From NCBI GenBank assembly GCA_017649925.1, contig JAGCFX010000047.1, positions 1-64,000 on the forward strand: a DNA stretch of 64,000 nucleotides, given 5' to 3'. A program made the translations under genes and the position numbers. The DNA is from Paludibacteraceae bacterium (lineage in GTDB: Bacteria > Bacteroidota > Bacteroidia > Bacteroidales > Paludibacteraceae). Of the stretch, positions 18,901 to 26,324 are shown piece after piece. How positions within the stretch are numbered: the first letter of the stretch is position 1; every line of letters starts with the position of its first letter. The notes beneath the pieces were generated by a model that ran no database searches, was not told the origin of the DNA, and was given only the letters and a program-made list of their open reading frames with translations.

Positions 18901-21900
18901 ACAACACGCACGGAGTCACAGACTCGTTCGATATGTCCAGGTGAGATATACGCATGGAGAACTTGGCGTGATCATGATAGTATAGTTTCTGAAGGAAAAG
19001 AATACAAAGATACACTTAGAACGAAAGATGGCAAGTGTGACTCGATTTACTATCATCTGACGCTTAATATCAAGTCAACATACACGCGTCATTTGCCGGA
19101 TGCCACCATTTGTGATAATCAGACGTATGATTTCTTCGGACGCCCGTTGAATATATCGGGAGATTATGATACAACGTTTACCGCTTCCAACTATTGTGAC
19201 TCTACGATATATTTGCATTTGACGGTCAATCCGACCTATGTAAACGATACAAGTTTCACGCTTTGTACCGGCGGTGAAGTTCGCTTCAATGGAAAGTCAT
19301 ATACTACCGGAGGACCTGATATCCAGACTTTACGCACCGTAGGTTGCAACTGTGATAGTGTATATAATATCCAGATCAACGAGTACAATCCGTACTATCG
19401 ATTGGAAACGATGATTCTATGTAAAGATAGTGTGGAAAACTGGCACGGGAAGACGATAGACCATGCAGGAACCTATTTTGATTCTCTGACTTCTGCCACA
19501 TCTGGCCATCTATGCGATTCGGTATATGAATTGCGTGTGACTCTAAGAGAGCCGGAGTATACGGTTATTACAAAGCAGATATTGAGTACTGCGTCTTACT
19601 ATTTTAACGGTCAATATCTCAAAGAGTCGGGAACGTATTACGATACAGTGCAGGCGGTTAATAATACCTGTGACTCTATTATTGAATTGCAACTGACTGT
19701 CAAACCGATATACACCGTGACAGCTAAACATGAAATGTGTCGCGGCGAGAGTTTCTTGTTCAAGGATACAACTATCGAGACAAGTGGATGGTACACCAGG
19801 ACGTTTACTTCCATCGTTCACGGAACGGATAGTACGGTCAATATGAATGTGATAGTGCATGAGCCGGTGGTTAACCCAACAGTGGTGCATATCAGCGACA
19901 AGCAAACATATACATGGCATCGGGCGTCTGATGGCAAGGATTCTGTATTAAGCATATCTGGCTCGTATGATGATACACTGCAGTCGAAGGTCCCACCATA
20001 TTGTGACTCTATTAATAGAGTGCAGTTGTTTGTGCATAGGACGTACTTGTTTAATCAGGTAGGCGAGACATGTGAAGGCAAGGCATTTAGATGGCGTGAT
20101 AACGATTACCCCGCTCCTACTGCCGGTGTATTTGAATACTATGATTCTTTGAAAACACACGACTATCATGTAGATTCGGTATATCATTTGACATTAACGG
20201 TGAATTCGATCTACAGGCACGATACAACAGTATCTATTTGCGCGGGCGATTATTACGATTTCAACGGAACGTTACTATATAGTGGAGGCACATTCCGTGA
20301 CACTCTCCCCTCCATTCATGAGTGCGATAGTATGTTTAAGGTGACGGTTCATGTGCGTCCGACTCGCGTATCTCCGGAGACTCAATATATTTGTCCGGGA
20401 AGCAGTTATACATGGCATGGGAAGACCTATTCTGAAGGAAATGAATATGAGGATACATTGAGAACGACAGATGGCTTATGCGATTCGATATATTATCACT
20501 TGACATTGCGACTCAAGACAAAATATGAGCGAGATGTACCTGCGCAAATATGCAGTAATGAATTGCCGTATGATTTCCACGGTAGACTGTTATATCAGGC
20601 AGGAGACTATGATACCACCTTTACTGCGATAACGACGCTGTGCGACTCAGTTATACATTTACATTTGACTGTTAATCAAGCATATGATACCGTATGGTAT
20701 GATACGATATGCCGTGGACAATCTGTGCTGTTTGATAATCTCAGCCGTTCAGAAAGCGGTACATATGTATATCACGGTCAGACGCGGAAAGGCTGTGACT
20801 CAATCGTGACTTTGTACTTGACCGTTATTGAGAAACAGAACGCATATATAGAGAAGCATTTATGCGAAGGTGATTACTTTGAGGTAAATGGAGAAAAGAT
20901 AACCCAATCAGGAACATATACAGAAACAGCAATCAGTCAATTCGGTTGCGACAGTACTACCAACTGGCATATATCGGTTCATAAACATATGCGCGATACC
21001 ACCTACGCTGCTATTTGCGAAGGCAAGGAATATCTATTCCATGGTGTTACCTACCGAGCAAAGGGCACTTATGTACACGAAGACAGGTCTCGCTACAACT
21101 GTGACTCGACATATGTTTTGGTACTGAGCGTTAATCCGACATACAGTCGCGACACGGCATTTACATTATGCGAGAATGATTACTTTACATACAATGGAAA
21201 TATATACAGAGACGGCGGATACATTCAAGACACGGCGCGTACAAAGGGCGGTTGCAACTGCGACTCCATTCTTAACATGACGATAACCAAGCACCCGGTA
21301 ACAATAGTGGAAGACAAGCGATCTATATGTCGTGGTGAAACGTACACTTGGCACGGAGAGACTTATACGCGCGGCGGTTATTACTATGATACATTGAAGA
21401 TGAAGAGTGGGCTATGCGATAGTATTGTATATTGCCTCAAATTGACGGTTAATTCCGATTTCTATCAAGAGCAGGTAGCCACTATATGCAATGATACTTA
21501 TTTTGCATTCCGAGGGCGCACATACAATGAGAGCGGTATCTATTACGATTCGTTAACCAGTCCGGAAACCGGTTGCGACTCCATCTATTGTTTGAAATTG
21601 ACGGTCAATCCGACTTATCGTAATGTAACTTCAGCAAATATATGTGATATTGATCCATATTGGTACAATGGTCATTGGCTGACCGAAACGGGAGATTATG
21701 TACAAGCGCTCCAAACGAGTTGCGGTTGTGACTCAACCAGTATTCTGCATTTGGTAGTTACTCCAACGAAACGTGATTCCGTTTACTTGAATATATGCGA
21801 AAGCGGTTCGATTACCTATATGGGGCGGACCATTACCGAAACAGGAACATATCGCGATACCGTCAATCTTCCAGATCTCCATCAATGTCTCATTAGCATA

Positions 21901-22719
21901 TTGGAAGTAGGATTCTACACGCCGACCATCATATCCAATGTGATTGTGGATAATATCTGTGCGGATGATGCCCAATTCCAAATGCGTGCTTATTATTCGG
22001 GCAACCGTCCGACGACATATTCGTTAGTATTTGATGATCATGCCCGTGCGGAAGGATTCAAGAATATATTAAATCAGCCGTTTGAGGATGTGATTGTTGG
22101 TCCGGTGCCGCAATTCGGAGGAACGGATTATGTGCGGCCAGATTATTACAAGGCTATATTGACTGTGAATAATGACATCTGCTCGAAGTCTGAACAGGCG
22201 CATTATGAGGTACAGATGCTTGTCCGCTATCCGTCATGGATTATAGAGCAGAACTGGAATGATGTTGTAGCACTGCTCAACGAGAACTTCAATGGCGGTT
22301 ACCGGTTCTCGAAATACGAATGGATTGTCAATGAAAACCCAACCGGCAATGAATTATCCTATCTCTATCTGCCGACATCGTTAGGTAGCGGCGATGCTGT
22401 ATCCGTTGCCTTGACACGTCAGGGCGAGAACTACTCCGTACCTTCTTGTCCGATTGTGATTTACGACAAGACATCGGAGTTAGTCAGTGAGTATCCTGTT
22501 TTGGCACACCCGACGCAAGTTCGTGGACAGATACGCATTGTGGCACAGACAGATGGCGAGTATGCATTGTATACGACCACAGGAGCATTGGTAACGAGAG
22601 GAAATTACAGAGGAGGAGACCAGTTGTTTATCCAGACGCATGTATCAGAAGGATGCTATCTGCTGAGGCTATCTACTCAATCGCACGGTGTACTAACAAA
22701 GAAAATCATTTTGCGATGA
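12988..22719 (+). CDS. giant T9SS-exported cysteine-paired repeat protein, 3243 aa
   Basis: Predicted cell-surface or secreted adhesin-like protein. The ATG at 12988 gives a signal peptide (ITLFCSLLAAALF...VAKA). The N-terminal 380 residues are a beta-rich unassigned region. A PKD-type domain follows (VVTWDFGDGRSN, then AYDGTYTIKQTA, about residues 390-480). Next come about 47 tandem units of about 52 aa with the pattern IC.G..Y.F.G......G.Y.DTL....GCDS....L.LTV.PTY; most units hold two cysteines, presumably a disulfide each. Units 13-39 form a nine-unit block present three times (see repeat features). The last 75 residues are a full T9SS type A domain (GEYALYTTTGALV, GCYLLRLSTQ, TKKIILR). 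Its stop overlaps the start of the ttcA-like gene. Confidence 0.85.
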   Translation: MTEKSLHRITLFCSLLAAALFVRPGVAKAECPDWYDLTGSHVRCETAPYHSRQTGTGWTTQVVDEGPDDIRSRHTVHRDGNEQDARTTNNGTQPGLHTVPAGELASVRLGNWLDGRVTGAANETGQAERITYTFRVTEDNKYILLRYAIVWQDPHNHNDIVPSFQLETFLGATGNTLISGLCYNFDYDAVTTQVDHTNDWDTDCRICAYTRQGTSQGNYYYYYNYRRVEDCPEFTWRHETQLVSWRDWRTRLINLEDYVGQIVRLRFTSSDCGYVEHWGYSYFTLRCLEANLYSPTCGGPTETRTFTAPTGLNYIWYKVNDDPGHTRTELLSESSNTLTVLNDGQMYECYIASPENANCHISLYAKAEPRLPLASFTIDKHEDCVDTLFLIDESAVSRDGVVPLYPHEDVDVVTWDFGDGRSNVAYTAGTPITYAYDGTYTIKQTARLTNGNCVDDSIQTVTVRGRLTKHESEVYDTICGGKTYTWHGKTYDHTGTYPDTIPNAAGDGFCDSIVRLHLKVWDGFYDNDIRDILAGKDTPFEWHHNGSKRYLSESGVYWDSCKTVHGCDSVYRLDLRVHPAYSIDKKDTVCAGTDYTFIDTVYNIKAAKDTILNKRLPTAIWGNDSIIHMHLHVKPSYHFYETKHFCKGTTFNYHGSVFSTDGPHDVHFSTKKGCDSIYHLTLIEDPTYLIDTVASISYDDRPYIWHGKNCSATGTYYDSLKTADGCDSVIRLRITVYPTYHFPTEAITLCKDSSRLWHTKNLVGTTVVKDSVVWDSLKTVHGYDSIYRATLTVLPSYRRTITEQRAIGETYYFFGTAITTGGEYIHRGTTDEGCDSIVKLIITFRPTYLIKDTAYICEGQSYKYHKNHSDVYYTEEKVYWDSLTTVHGYDSVYRLQLYVNPVYTTPISATICQPATYDFFGTPLSSSGTYTKLLHSRSGCDSTIVLTLTVNPKYDFTKKDTICEGESVLFEGETKTESGYFVSTTYPSKDGCDSINRLQLTVLPKKRVHHSVSLCTGQSWHWYKTGEDITTNREVSDTLLSASGCDSINIWHIYAYQAIRDTVRASICKGKTYNFNGYTYTGTTVGNDTIRQEGTSSHNCDSTHILILTVNPTYYEQSKSFSLCLGDYVTFNSKTYNRGGTYYDTLKTAGCGCDSAYIISIAEHPRFFTSSTVALCKDSSMIWHGKNINKPGTYYDSLKSTLSHGVCDSVYELIVTEQLQKRSYLTATIWDNSTYSFGGKSLNESGTYRDTISVGGCDSITELVLTVLPTYVIDTTITICRGGKYLFNGRQLENGGLYTEKFNSTVYHTDSLVNLTLVVVEPDIQERIIHISDQETYPWHRESDGKDSILSISGTYDDTIPSLIPPYCDSINRLILVRHQTYYFPEDKAICQGKSYYWRGKSCATDVVGTFNIYDSLKTHDYHVDSVYHLHLTVNPTYSHDTTVYICDGDYYNFLGAPLNRAGVYLDTVPTTCCSCDSIFRLTLNIRPTTTIPTVAAICQGESYPWRGKTFTTSVEYEDTLRTKDNKCDSIYYHLSLTAKTRYEQTLPPATICANQWYDFFGHPLNVSGDYDTTFTASNHCDSTYHLHLTVNPTYVRDTTFKICTGDVVSFNGKPYSTGGNYRDTLYTAGCNCDSVYNIHIQEFHPFFHTEHIEVCRDSSIMWHGQTIVGNGLVTTYRDEHKSKSSGNLCDSIYEAIVTIHEPGRSYPEVTILSTTTYFFNGQYLDTEGYYSDTVHATSSACDSIITLHLKVLPVYNITYYDTICRGQKYDFNGKELENGGLYKDTLVSSQGTDSIVNLMLIVHEPRISLRIEHVSDQELPYPWHKHDGSIVDLNSSGVYDDSLKSVVTGCDSVSRLQLVVHQTYLIEETDEVCQNKSYTWHGRPRSTATVGTFDIYDSLKTNDTWRYDSVHHLTLTVNPIYRHDTTVYICETGDYYDFNSTHLYHAGTYYDTIKTVDQCDSTFTAKVIVRTTRTESQTRSICPGEIYAWRTWRDHDSIVSEGKEYKDTLRTKDGKCDSIYYHLTLNIKSTYTRHLPDATICDNQTYDFFGRPLNISGDYDTTFTASNYCDSTIYLHLTVNPTYVNDTSFTLCTGGEVRFNGKSYTTGGPDIQTLRTVGCNCDSVYNIQINEYNPYYRLETMILCKDSVENWHGKTIDHAGTYFDSLTSATSGHLCDSVYELRVTLREPEYTVITKQILSTASYYFNGQYLKESGTYYDTVQAVNNTCDSIIELQLTVKPIYTVTAKHEMCRGESFLFKDTTIETSGWYTRTFTSIVHGTDSTVNMNVIVHEPVVNPTVVHISDKQTYTWHRASDGKDSVLSISGSYDDTLQSKVPPYCDSINRVQLFVHRTYLFNQVGETCEGKAFRWRDNDYPAPTAGVFEYYDSLKTHDYHVDSVYHLTLTVNSIYRHDTTVSICAGDYYDFNGTLLYSGGTFRDTLPSIHECDSMFKVTVHVRPTRVSPETQYICPGSSYTWHGKTYSEGNEYEDTLRTTDGLCDSIYYHLTLRLKTKYERDVPAQICSNELPYDFHGRLLYQAGDYDTTFTAITTLCDSVIHLHLTVNQAYDTVWYDTICRGQSVLFDNLSRSESGTYVYHGQTRKGCDSIVTLYLTVIEKQNAYIEKHLCEGDYFEVNGEKITQSGTYTETAISQFGCDSTTNWHISVHKHMRDTTYAAICEGKEYLFHGVTYRAKGTYVHEDRSRYNCDSTYVLVLSVNPTYSRDTAFTLCENDYFTYNGNIYRDGGYIQDTARTKGGCNCDSILNMTITKHPVTIVEDKRSICRGETYTWHGETYTRGGYYYDTLKMKSGLCDSIVYCLKLTVNSDFYQEQVATICNDTYFAFRGRTYNESGIYYDSLTSPETGCDSIYCLKLTVNPTYRNVTSANICDIDPYWYNGHWLTETGDYVQALQTSCGCDSTSILHLVVTPTKRDSVYLNICESGSITYMGRTITETGTYRDTVNLPDLHQCLISILEVGFYTPTIISNVIVDNICADDAQFQMRAYYSGNRPTTYSLVFDDHARAEGFKNILNQPFEDVIVGPVPQFGGTDYVRPDYYKAILTVNNDICSKSEQAHYEVQMLVRYPSWIIEQNWNDVVALLNENFNGGYRFSKYEWIVNENPTGNELSYLYLPTSLGSGDAVSVALTRQGENYSVPSCPIVIYDKTSELVSEYPVLAHPTQVRGQIRIVAQTDGEYALYTTTGALVTRGNYRGGDQLFIQTHVSEGCYLLRLSTQSHGVLTKKIILR
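16330..17772 (+). repeat. nine-unit superrepeat, copy 1
   Basis: Units 13-21 of the giant protein, 481 aa. The order of recognisable unit types is: FNSKTY, LCKDSSMIWHG, an IWDN unit, ICRGGKYLFNG, HISDQETYPWH, a KSYYWRG unit with HDYHVDSV, HDTTVYIC, ICQGESYPWRG, ATICANQWYDFFGHPLN. The same order recurs in copies 2 and 3. Divergence at DNA level is considerable, so the triplication is not recent. Confidence 0.8.
17773..19239 (+). repeat. nine-unit superrepeat, copy 2
   Basis: Units 22-30 of the giant protein, 489 aa, in the same order as copy 1: FNGKPY, CRDSSIMWHG, an LSTTTYFFNGQYL unit, ICRGQKYDFNG, HVSDQELPYPWH, QNKSYTWHG, HDTTVYIC, ICPGEIYAW, ATICDNQTYDFFGRPLN. The HVSDQ unit lacks the first cysteine, as do its counterparts in the other copies. 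Confidence 0.8.
19240..20685 (+). repeat. nine-unit superrepeat, copy 3
   Basis: Units 31-39 of the giant protein, 482 aa: FNGKSY, LCKDSVENWHG, LSTASYYFNGQYL, a CRGESFLF unit, HISDKQTYTWH, a GKAFRWRD unit with HDYHVDSV, HDTTVSIC, ICPGSSYTWHG, QICSNELPYDFHGRLL. The HDYHVDSVYHL string is shared with copy 1 but not copy 2, hinting that copies 1 and 3 exchanged or share a closer ancestor. Confidence 0.8.
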
Positions 22720-23432
22720 GTGCGGAGAAAATTACCAAGCGGTTTCACAAGGCCTGTGCGGATTATGGATTGATTGCAGACGGCGACCATATATTGATAG
22801 GTTTGAGTGGAGGGAAAGACTCATTGGCACTGACAGAATTGCTGGGCAAGCGTGCGCAGATATACAAACCGCGGTTTAAGGTAACGGCATTGCATGTGCG
22901 GGTAAAGGAGCGGGACTATCAGACAGATTTGAGTTATTTGGAGGAGTTTTGCAAAGAGATCAAAGTACCGTTGATTGTAAGAGATGTGGAGATAACGGGA
23001 GGAGACAGCGATGAAGCGAATCCGTGTTTCTTATGCAGTTGGTATAGAAGGAAAACGCTTTTTAATGTAGCGCAGGAGTTGGGATGCAACAAGATTGCTT
23101 TCGGGCATCACAGAGATGATGTGGTGGAAACGCTGCTGATGAATCTGATTTTTCAAGGTGCGTTTGCTACGATGCCTCCAATACTGCAAATGGAAAAGAT
23201 GCCGCTACAGATTATACGCCCGCTGTGTTTGATAGATGAAGCGGATTTGATAGCTTATGCGGCGGAAAGAGGGTATCAGAAGCAGCAGAAGTTATGCCCG
23301 TTTGAGCACGTGAGTTCGCGCGAAAAGGTAAAAGGACTATTAGCGCAGATCAAGGCTTTGAATCCCGAGGCGATGGATTCGATATATGGAGCGATGACAA
23401 ATATAAAAGCAGATTATTTACCAAAAATATGA
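22716..23432 (+). CDS. TtcA-like tRNA 2-thiolation PP-loop ATPase
   Basis: 238 aa. PP-loop motif LSGGKDSLAL marks an adenylating ATPase of the TtcA/TilS superfamily. NPCFLCSWYRRKTLF supplies the paired Cys-x-x-Cys and QKLCPFEH the third Cys expected to hold the Fe-S cluster of TtcA, which makes 2-thiocytidine at position 32 of some tRNAs. The GHHRDDVVETLLMNLIFQG motif is typical. The start at 22716 overlaps the giant gene's stop by 4 nt; an upstream in-frame start would lie inside that gene. The exact tRNA target is inferred from family only. Confidence 0.88.
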   Translation: MSAEKITKRFHKACADYGLIADGDHILIGLSGGKDSLALTELLGKRAQIYKPRFKVTALHVRVKERDYQTDLSYLEEFCKEIKVPLIVRDVEITGGDSDEANPCFLCSWYRRKTLFNVAQELGCNKIAFGHHRDDVVETLLMNLIFQGAFATMPPILQMEKMPLQIIRPLCLIDEADLIAYAAERGYQKQQKLCPFEHVSSREKVKGLLAQIKALNPEAMDSIYGAMTNIKADYLPKI

Positions 23433-23800
23433 GTGCACTCTATACGATATTGCTATTATTGGCGTCGAATATCTTTATGACATTGGCGTGGTACGGGCAT
23501 CTGAAATTGCAGAATGTAGGATTTTTCAGTAATACGACACCCTTGATTTTTATCATTCTGTTGTCTTGGGGAATCGCATTTTTTGAATATTGCCTGCAAG
23601 TGCCAGCTAACCGAATCGGTTTTGAAGGGAACGGCGGACCATTTACGCTGATGCAGTTGAAGGTGATACAGGAAGTGATTACATTAGTGGTGTTTGTCGC
23701 CTTTTCCGCGATTGCATTTCAAATGCCTTTGCGTTGGAATCACGCGGTGGCATGTCTGCTGTTAATCGGCGCGGTATATTTTGTATTTGGATTTAAATAA
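23429..23800 (+). CDS. DUF486 (DMT-superfamily) inner-membrane protein
   Basis: 123 aa with four hydrophobic segments: residues about 3-22, 35-53, 74-97 and 103-121. The central loop FFEYCLQVPANRIGF and FTLMQLKVIQEVITLVVFVAF match the DUF486 family, a small branch of the drug/metabolite transporter superfamily. No substrate is known. Its ATG overlaps the ttcA-like stop by 4 nt, and it is followed 7 bp later by the sirtuin gene. Confidence 0.88.
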   Translation: MSALYTILLLLASNIFMTLAWYGHLKLQNVGFFSNTTPLIFIILLSWGIAFFEYCLQVPANRIGFEGNGGPFTLMQLKVIQEVITLVVFVAFSAIAFQMPLRWNHAVACLLLIGAVYFVFGFK

Positions 23801-23807
23801 TCATACT

Positions 23808-24509
23808 ATGAGCAAGCGAATTGTTGTTTTCACGGGCGCGGGCGTAAGCGCAGAGAGTGGTCTCGGTACATTCCGTGACTCAGACGGTTTATGGGAGAAG
23901 TATCGCATAGAGGATGTGTGTACACACGAGGCATGGTTGCGCAATCCGCAGTTGTGTGTTGATTTTTACAACGCCCGTCGCAAAGATACTTTGGCTGCGC
24001 AACCGAATGCGGCGCATATAGCGATTGCGAAATTGCAAAAGGCTTTGCCAAACACGCGTATTATTACGCAGAATATAGATGATTTGCACGAGCGCGCAGG
24101 CGCCAAGGATGTGGTACATCTACATGGCGAAATCACGAAGTTAAGATCGGAGAACAACGAAATAGCTACTGTACCCTTAAAAGGTTGGGAACAACATTAT
24201 GGTGACCGTCATCCGGATGGCTCGTTATTACGGCCGTATATCGTGTTCTTTGGCGAAGGTGTGCCGTATTTTGATACAGCATGTGAAATCGCGTCGCAAG
24301 CGGATATAATGGTGGTTGTGGGAACGAGTTTGAATGTCTATCCTGCAGCATCGTTGATCCACTATGCGCCGTCTCATTGTCCAATCTACTTTGTGGATCC
24401 GGGGCAACCGGAATTCGGCATGTGGGCAGATCGTATAACGCATATACAGAAAAAGGCGACAGAAGGAGTTCCTCCGCTTGTAGAGCAATTGATAAAAGAG
24501 TTAGCATGA
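23808..24509 (+). CDS. Sir2-family NAD-dependent deacylase lacking the zinc cysteines
   Basis: 233 aa. Sirtuin motifs are clear: GAGVSAESGLGTFRD, TQNIDDLHERAG, LHGEI (catalytic His), VVVGTSLNVYPAASL. FYNARR contains the Tyr-x-x-Arg pair which in class III sirtuins (CobB, SIRT5) selects succinyl/malonyl-lysine. The stretch after LHG, where most sirtuins carry two Cys-x-x-Cys zinc pairs, contains no cysteine (LRSENNEIATVP...). The ATG at 23808 fits the family N-terminus. The stop overlaps menA by 4 nt. NAD-dependent protein deacylation is the expected role. Confidence 0.9.
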   Translation: MSKRIVVFTGAGVSAESGLGTFRDSDGLWEKYRIEDVCTHEAWLRNPQLCVDFYNARRKDTLAAQPNAAHIAIAKLQKALPNTRIITQNIDDLHERAGAKDVVHLHGEITKLRSENNEIATVPLKGWEQHYGDRHPDGSLLRPYIVFFGEGVPYFDTACEIASQADIMVVVGTSLNVYPAASLIHYAPSHCPIYFVDPGQPEFGMWADRITHIQKKATEGVPPLVEQLIKELA

Positions 24510-25348
24510 ATCCGTATATTCAATCATTAAGGTTGCGGACGTTGCCGCTATCGATGTCGGGAATTATTCTCGGCAGCGGTTTGGCGGGCTTTCTGAATTA
24601 TTGGACGTTTGCTTGGGCTATTTGTACCACTTTGAGTCTGCAGATATTGAGCAATCTATCCAATGAATTGGGCGATGCATTGAAGGGAACGGATAGCGAT
24701 CAAAACGAGCGTGTAGCATATGGATTGCAGGCAGGAACAATTACCCAAACGCAAATGAAAGGTATGATTTGTCTATTTGCGGGATTGTCCGTTGTGTTTG
24801 GCACTATATTAATTTACAGCGCATTCGGTAGTCTTTGGAAGTTGCAAAGTCTAGGATTCTTGGGATTAGGGTTGCTGGCAATCATAGGAGCAATAACATA
24901 CACGCTCGGAAAGCATAATTACGGTTACAAGGGCTTTGGCGATTTGGGCGTTTTTGTGTTCTTCGGTTTAGGGAGTACCTTAGGTAGCTATTATCTGCAA
25001 ACACAAACAATGAGTTGGGATGTGGTGATGAGTGGAGTGGCAATTGGTTTGCCGTGCGTGGGAGTTTTGAATTTGAACAACGTGCGCGATATGGATAATG
25101 ATCTCGCACACGGGAAACGCACTTTTGCAAGTCTTTTGGGGCAACGCGGTGGACGTATGTACCAAACGATTTTGCTGGTTGCCTGCTTGGCCATATTTGC
25201 GGATAACGGGCATTATTGGACATTGTGTATATTGCCTATTTGGGCATGGCATCTATGGTATGTTTGGACACATGAAGAAGGATTGGATAAGCAGATGCCG
25301 GTTTTGATGTTCAGCACACTTATCGTAGCCATTTTGGCTATCATTTAA
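24506..25348 (+). CDS. menA: 1,4-dihydroxy-2-naphthoate polyprenyltransferase
   Basis: UbiA-family integral membrane prenyltransferase of menaquinone synthesis. The first Asp-rich motif is NLSNELGDALKGTDSDQNER, slightly divergent at its start from the usual NDxxD; the second is NNVRDMDNDLAHGKRT. About eight hydrophobic segments are visible and the 280-aa length is normal. The start at 24506 overlaps the sirtuin stop (ATGA). The product supports anaerobic or microaerobic electron transport. No other men genes are in the window. Confidence 0.9.
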   Translation: MNPYIQSLRLRTLPLSMSGIILGSGLAGFLNYWTFAWAICTTLSLQILSNLSNELGDALKGTDSDQNERVAYGLQAGTITQTQMKGMICLFAGLSVVFGTILIYSAFGSLWKLQSLGFLGLGLLAIIGAITYTLGKHNYGYKGFGDLGVFVFFGLGSTLGSYYLQTQTMSWDVVMSGVAIGLPCVGVLNLNNVRDMDNDLAHGKRTFASLLGQRGGRMYQTILLVACLAIFADNGHYWTLCILPIWAWHLWYVWTHEEGLDKQMPVLMFSTLIVAILAII

Positions 25349-25371
25349 CGAAAATAATGAAGATTATCAAT

Positions 25372-26244
25372 ATGAAAGGAATTATTTTAGCCGGAGGAAG
25401 CGCGACGCGTTTGTATCCGTTAAGCAAAGCCATTAGTAAGCAAATCATGCCGGTTTATGACAAGCCGATGATTTATTATCCGTTGAGTACATTGATGTTG
25501 GCGGGAATTCGCGAAGTGCTTATTATCAGCACGCCACGTGATCTGCCGATGTTTGAGGAACTGTTAGGCGACGGAAGCCGAATAGGAATGAAGTTGAGTT
25601 ATAAAGTTCAGTTAGTGCCCAACGGACTGGCGCAGGCATTTGTGTTGGGAAAAGAATTTCTGAACGGAGAACCGGGTTGTTTGATTCTGGGCGATAACAT
25701 GTTCTATGGTCAGCATTTCAAGACGATGTTGCGCGAGGCTGTTGCGGAGGCGGAGAAAGGCGGTGCTGTTATTTTTGGATACGAAGTGGCGGATCCGCGG
25801 GCGTATGGTGTGGTTGGTTTTGACAAAGACTGGAAAGTGACGAGTTTAGAAGAGAAACCGGCTGAGCCGAAGAGCAATTATGCTGTGCCGGGATTGTATT
25901 TCTACGATGCGAGCGTATGCGAGAAAGCGGCGAATCTGCAGCCGAGTGCACGCGGCGAATATGAGATAACGGACTTGAATAAACTCTATTTGTCGGAAGG
26001 AACATTGAAAGTGAAGTTGTTCAGTCGCGGTTTTGCATGGTTGGATACGGGTAACTGCGACAGTCTGCTGGATGCGGGCAATTTCATTGCTACGATACAG
26101 AATCGTCAAGGATTCTATGTGAGTTGCATAGAAGAGATTGCGTGGCGGAACGGATGGATCAGTACGGAGCAGATGGCCGCATTGGGAAAAGAAATGAAGA
26201 CTGCTTACGGTCGCTATTTGGAACGATTGGCAACTAAAGGTTAA
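25372..26244 (+). CDS. RmlA-like glucose-1-phosphate nucleotidyltransferase
   Basis: 290 aa, sugar nucleotidyltransferase that in the RmlA family joins glucose-1-phosphate and dTTP to dTDP-glucose. The N-terminal MKGIILAGGSATRLYPLSKA fixes the start at 25372 (another ATG lies 5 codons upstream). Further motifs: MPVYDKPMIYYPLS, LGDNMFYG, EEKPAEPKSNYAVPGLYFYD, FAWLDTGNCDSLLDA. Two usually invariant spots differ: GSAT for GSGT and GNCDS for GTHDS. No rmlB, rmlC or rmlD follows, so it is an orphan here. The stop is followed at once by 11-bp array B. Confidence 0.85.
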   Translation: MKGIILAGGSATRLYPLSKAISKQIMPVYDKPMIYYPLSTLMLAGIREVLIISTPRDLPMFEELLGDGSRIGMKLSYKVQLVPNGLAQAFVLGKEFLNGEPGCLILGDNMFYGQHFKTMLREAVAEAEKGGAVIFGYEVADPRAYGVVGFDKDWKVTSLEEKPAEPKSNYAVPGLYFYDASVCEKAANLQPSARGEYEITDLNKLYLSEGTLKVKLFSRGFAWLDTGNCDSLLDAGNFIATIQNRQGFYVSCIEEIAWRNGWISTEQMAALGKEMKTAYGRYLERLATKG

Positions 26245-26288
26245 TCTCGATATTCCCTCGATGCAGTCTCGATAGAACTTCGATGGGA
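26245..26288. repeat. 11-bp periodic degenerate repeat array B (4 units)
   Basis: Four 11-bp units starting at 26245, 26256, 26267 and 26278: tctcgatattc, cctcgatgcag, tctcgatagaa, cttcgatggga. Each has (C/T)TCGAT at the same offset. The array begins at the first base after the rmlA-like stop and fills half of the 80-bp gap before the regulator gene at 26325. Confidence 0.85.
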
Positions 26289-26324
26289 ATCTATATAAAA
26301 ATTTTACAAATATATCGGTATAAT

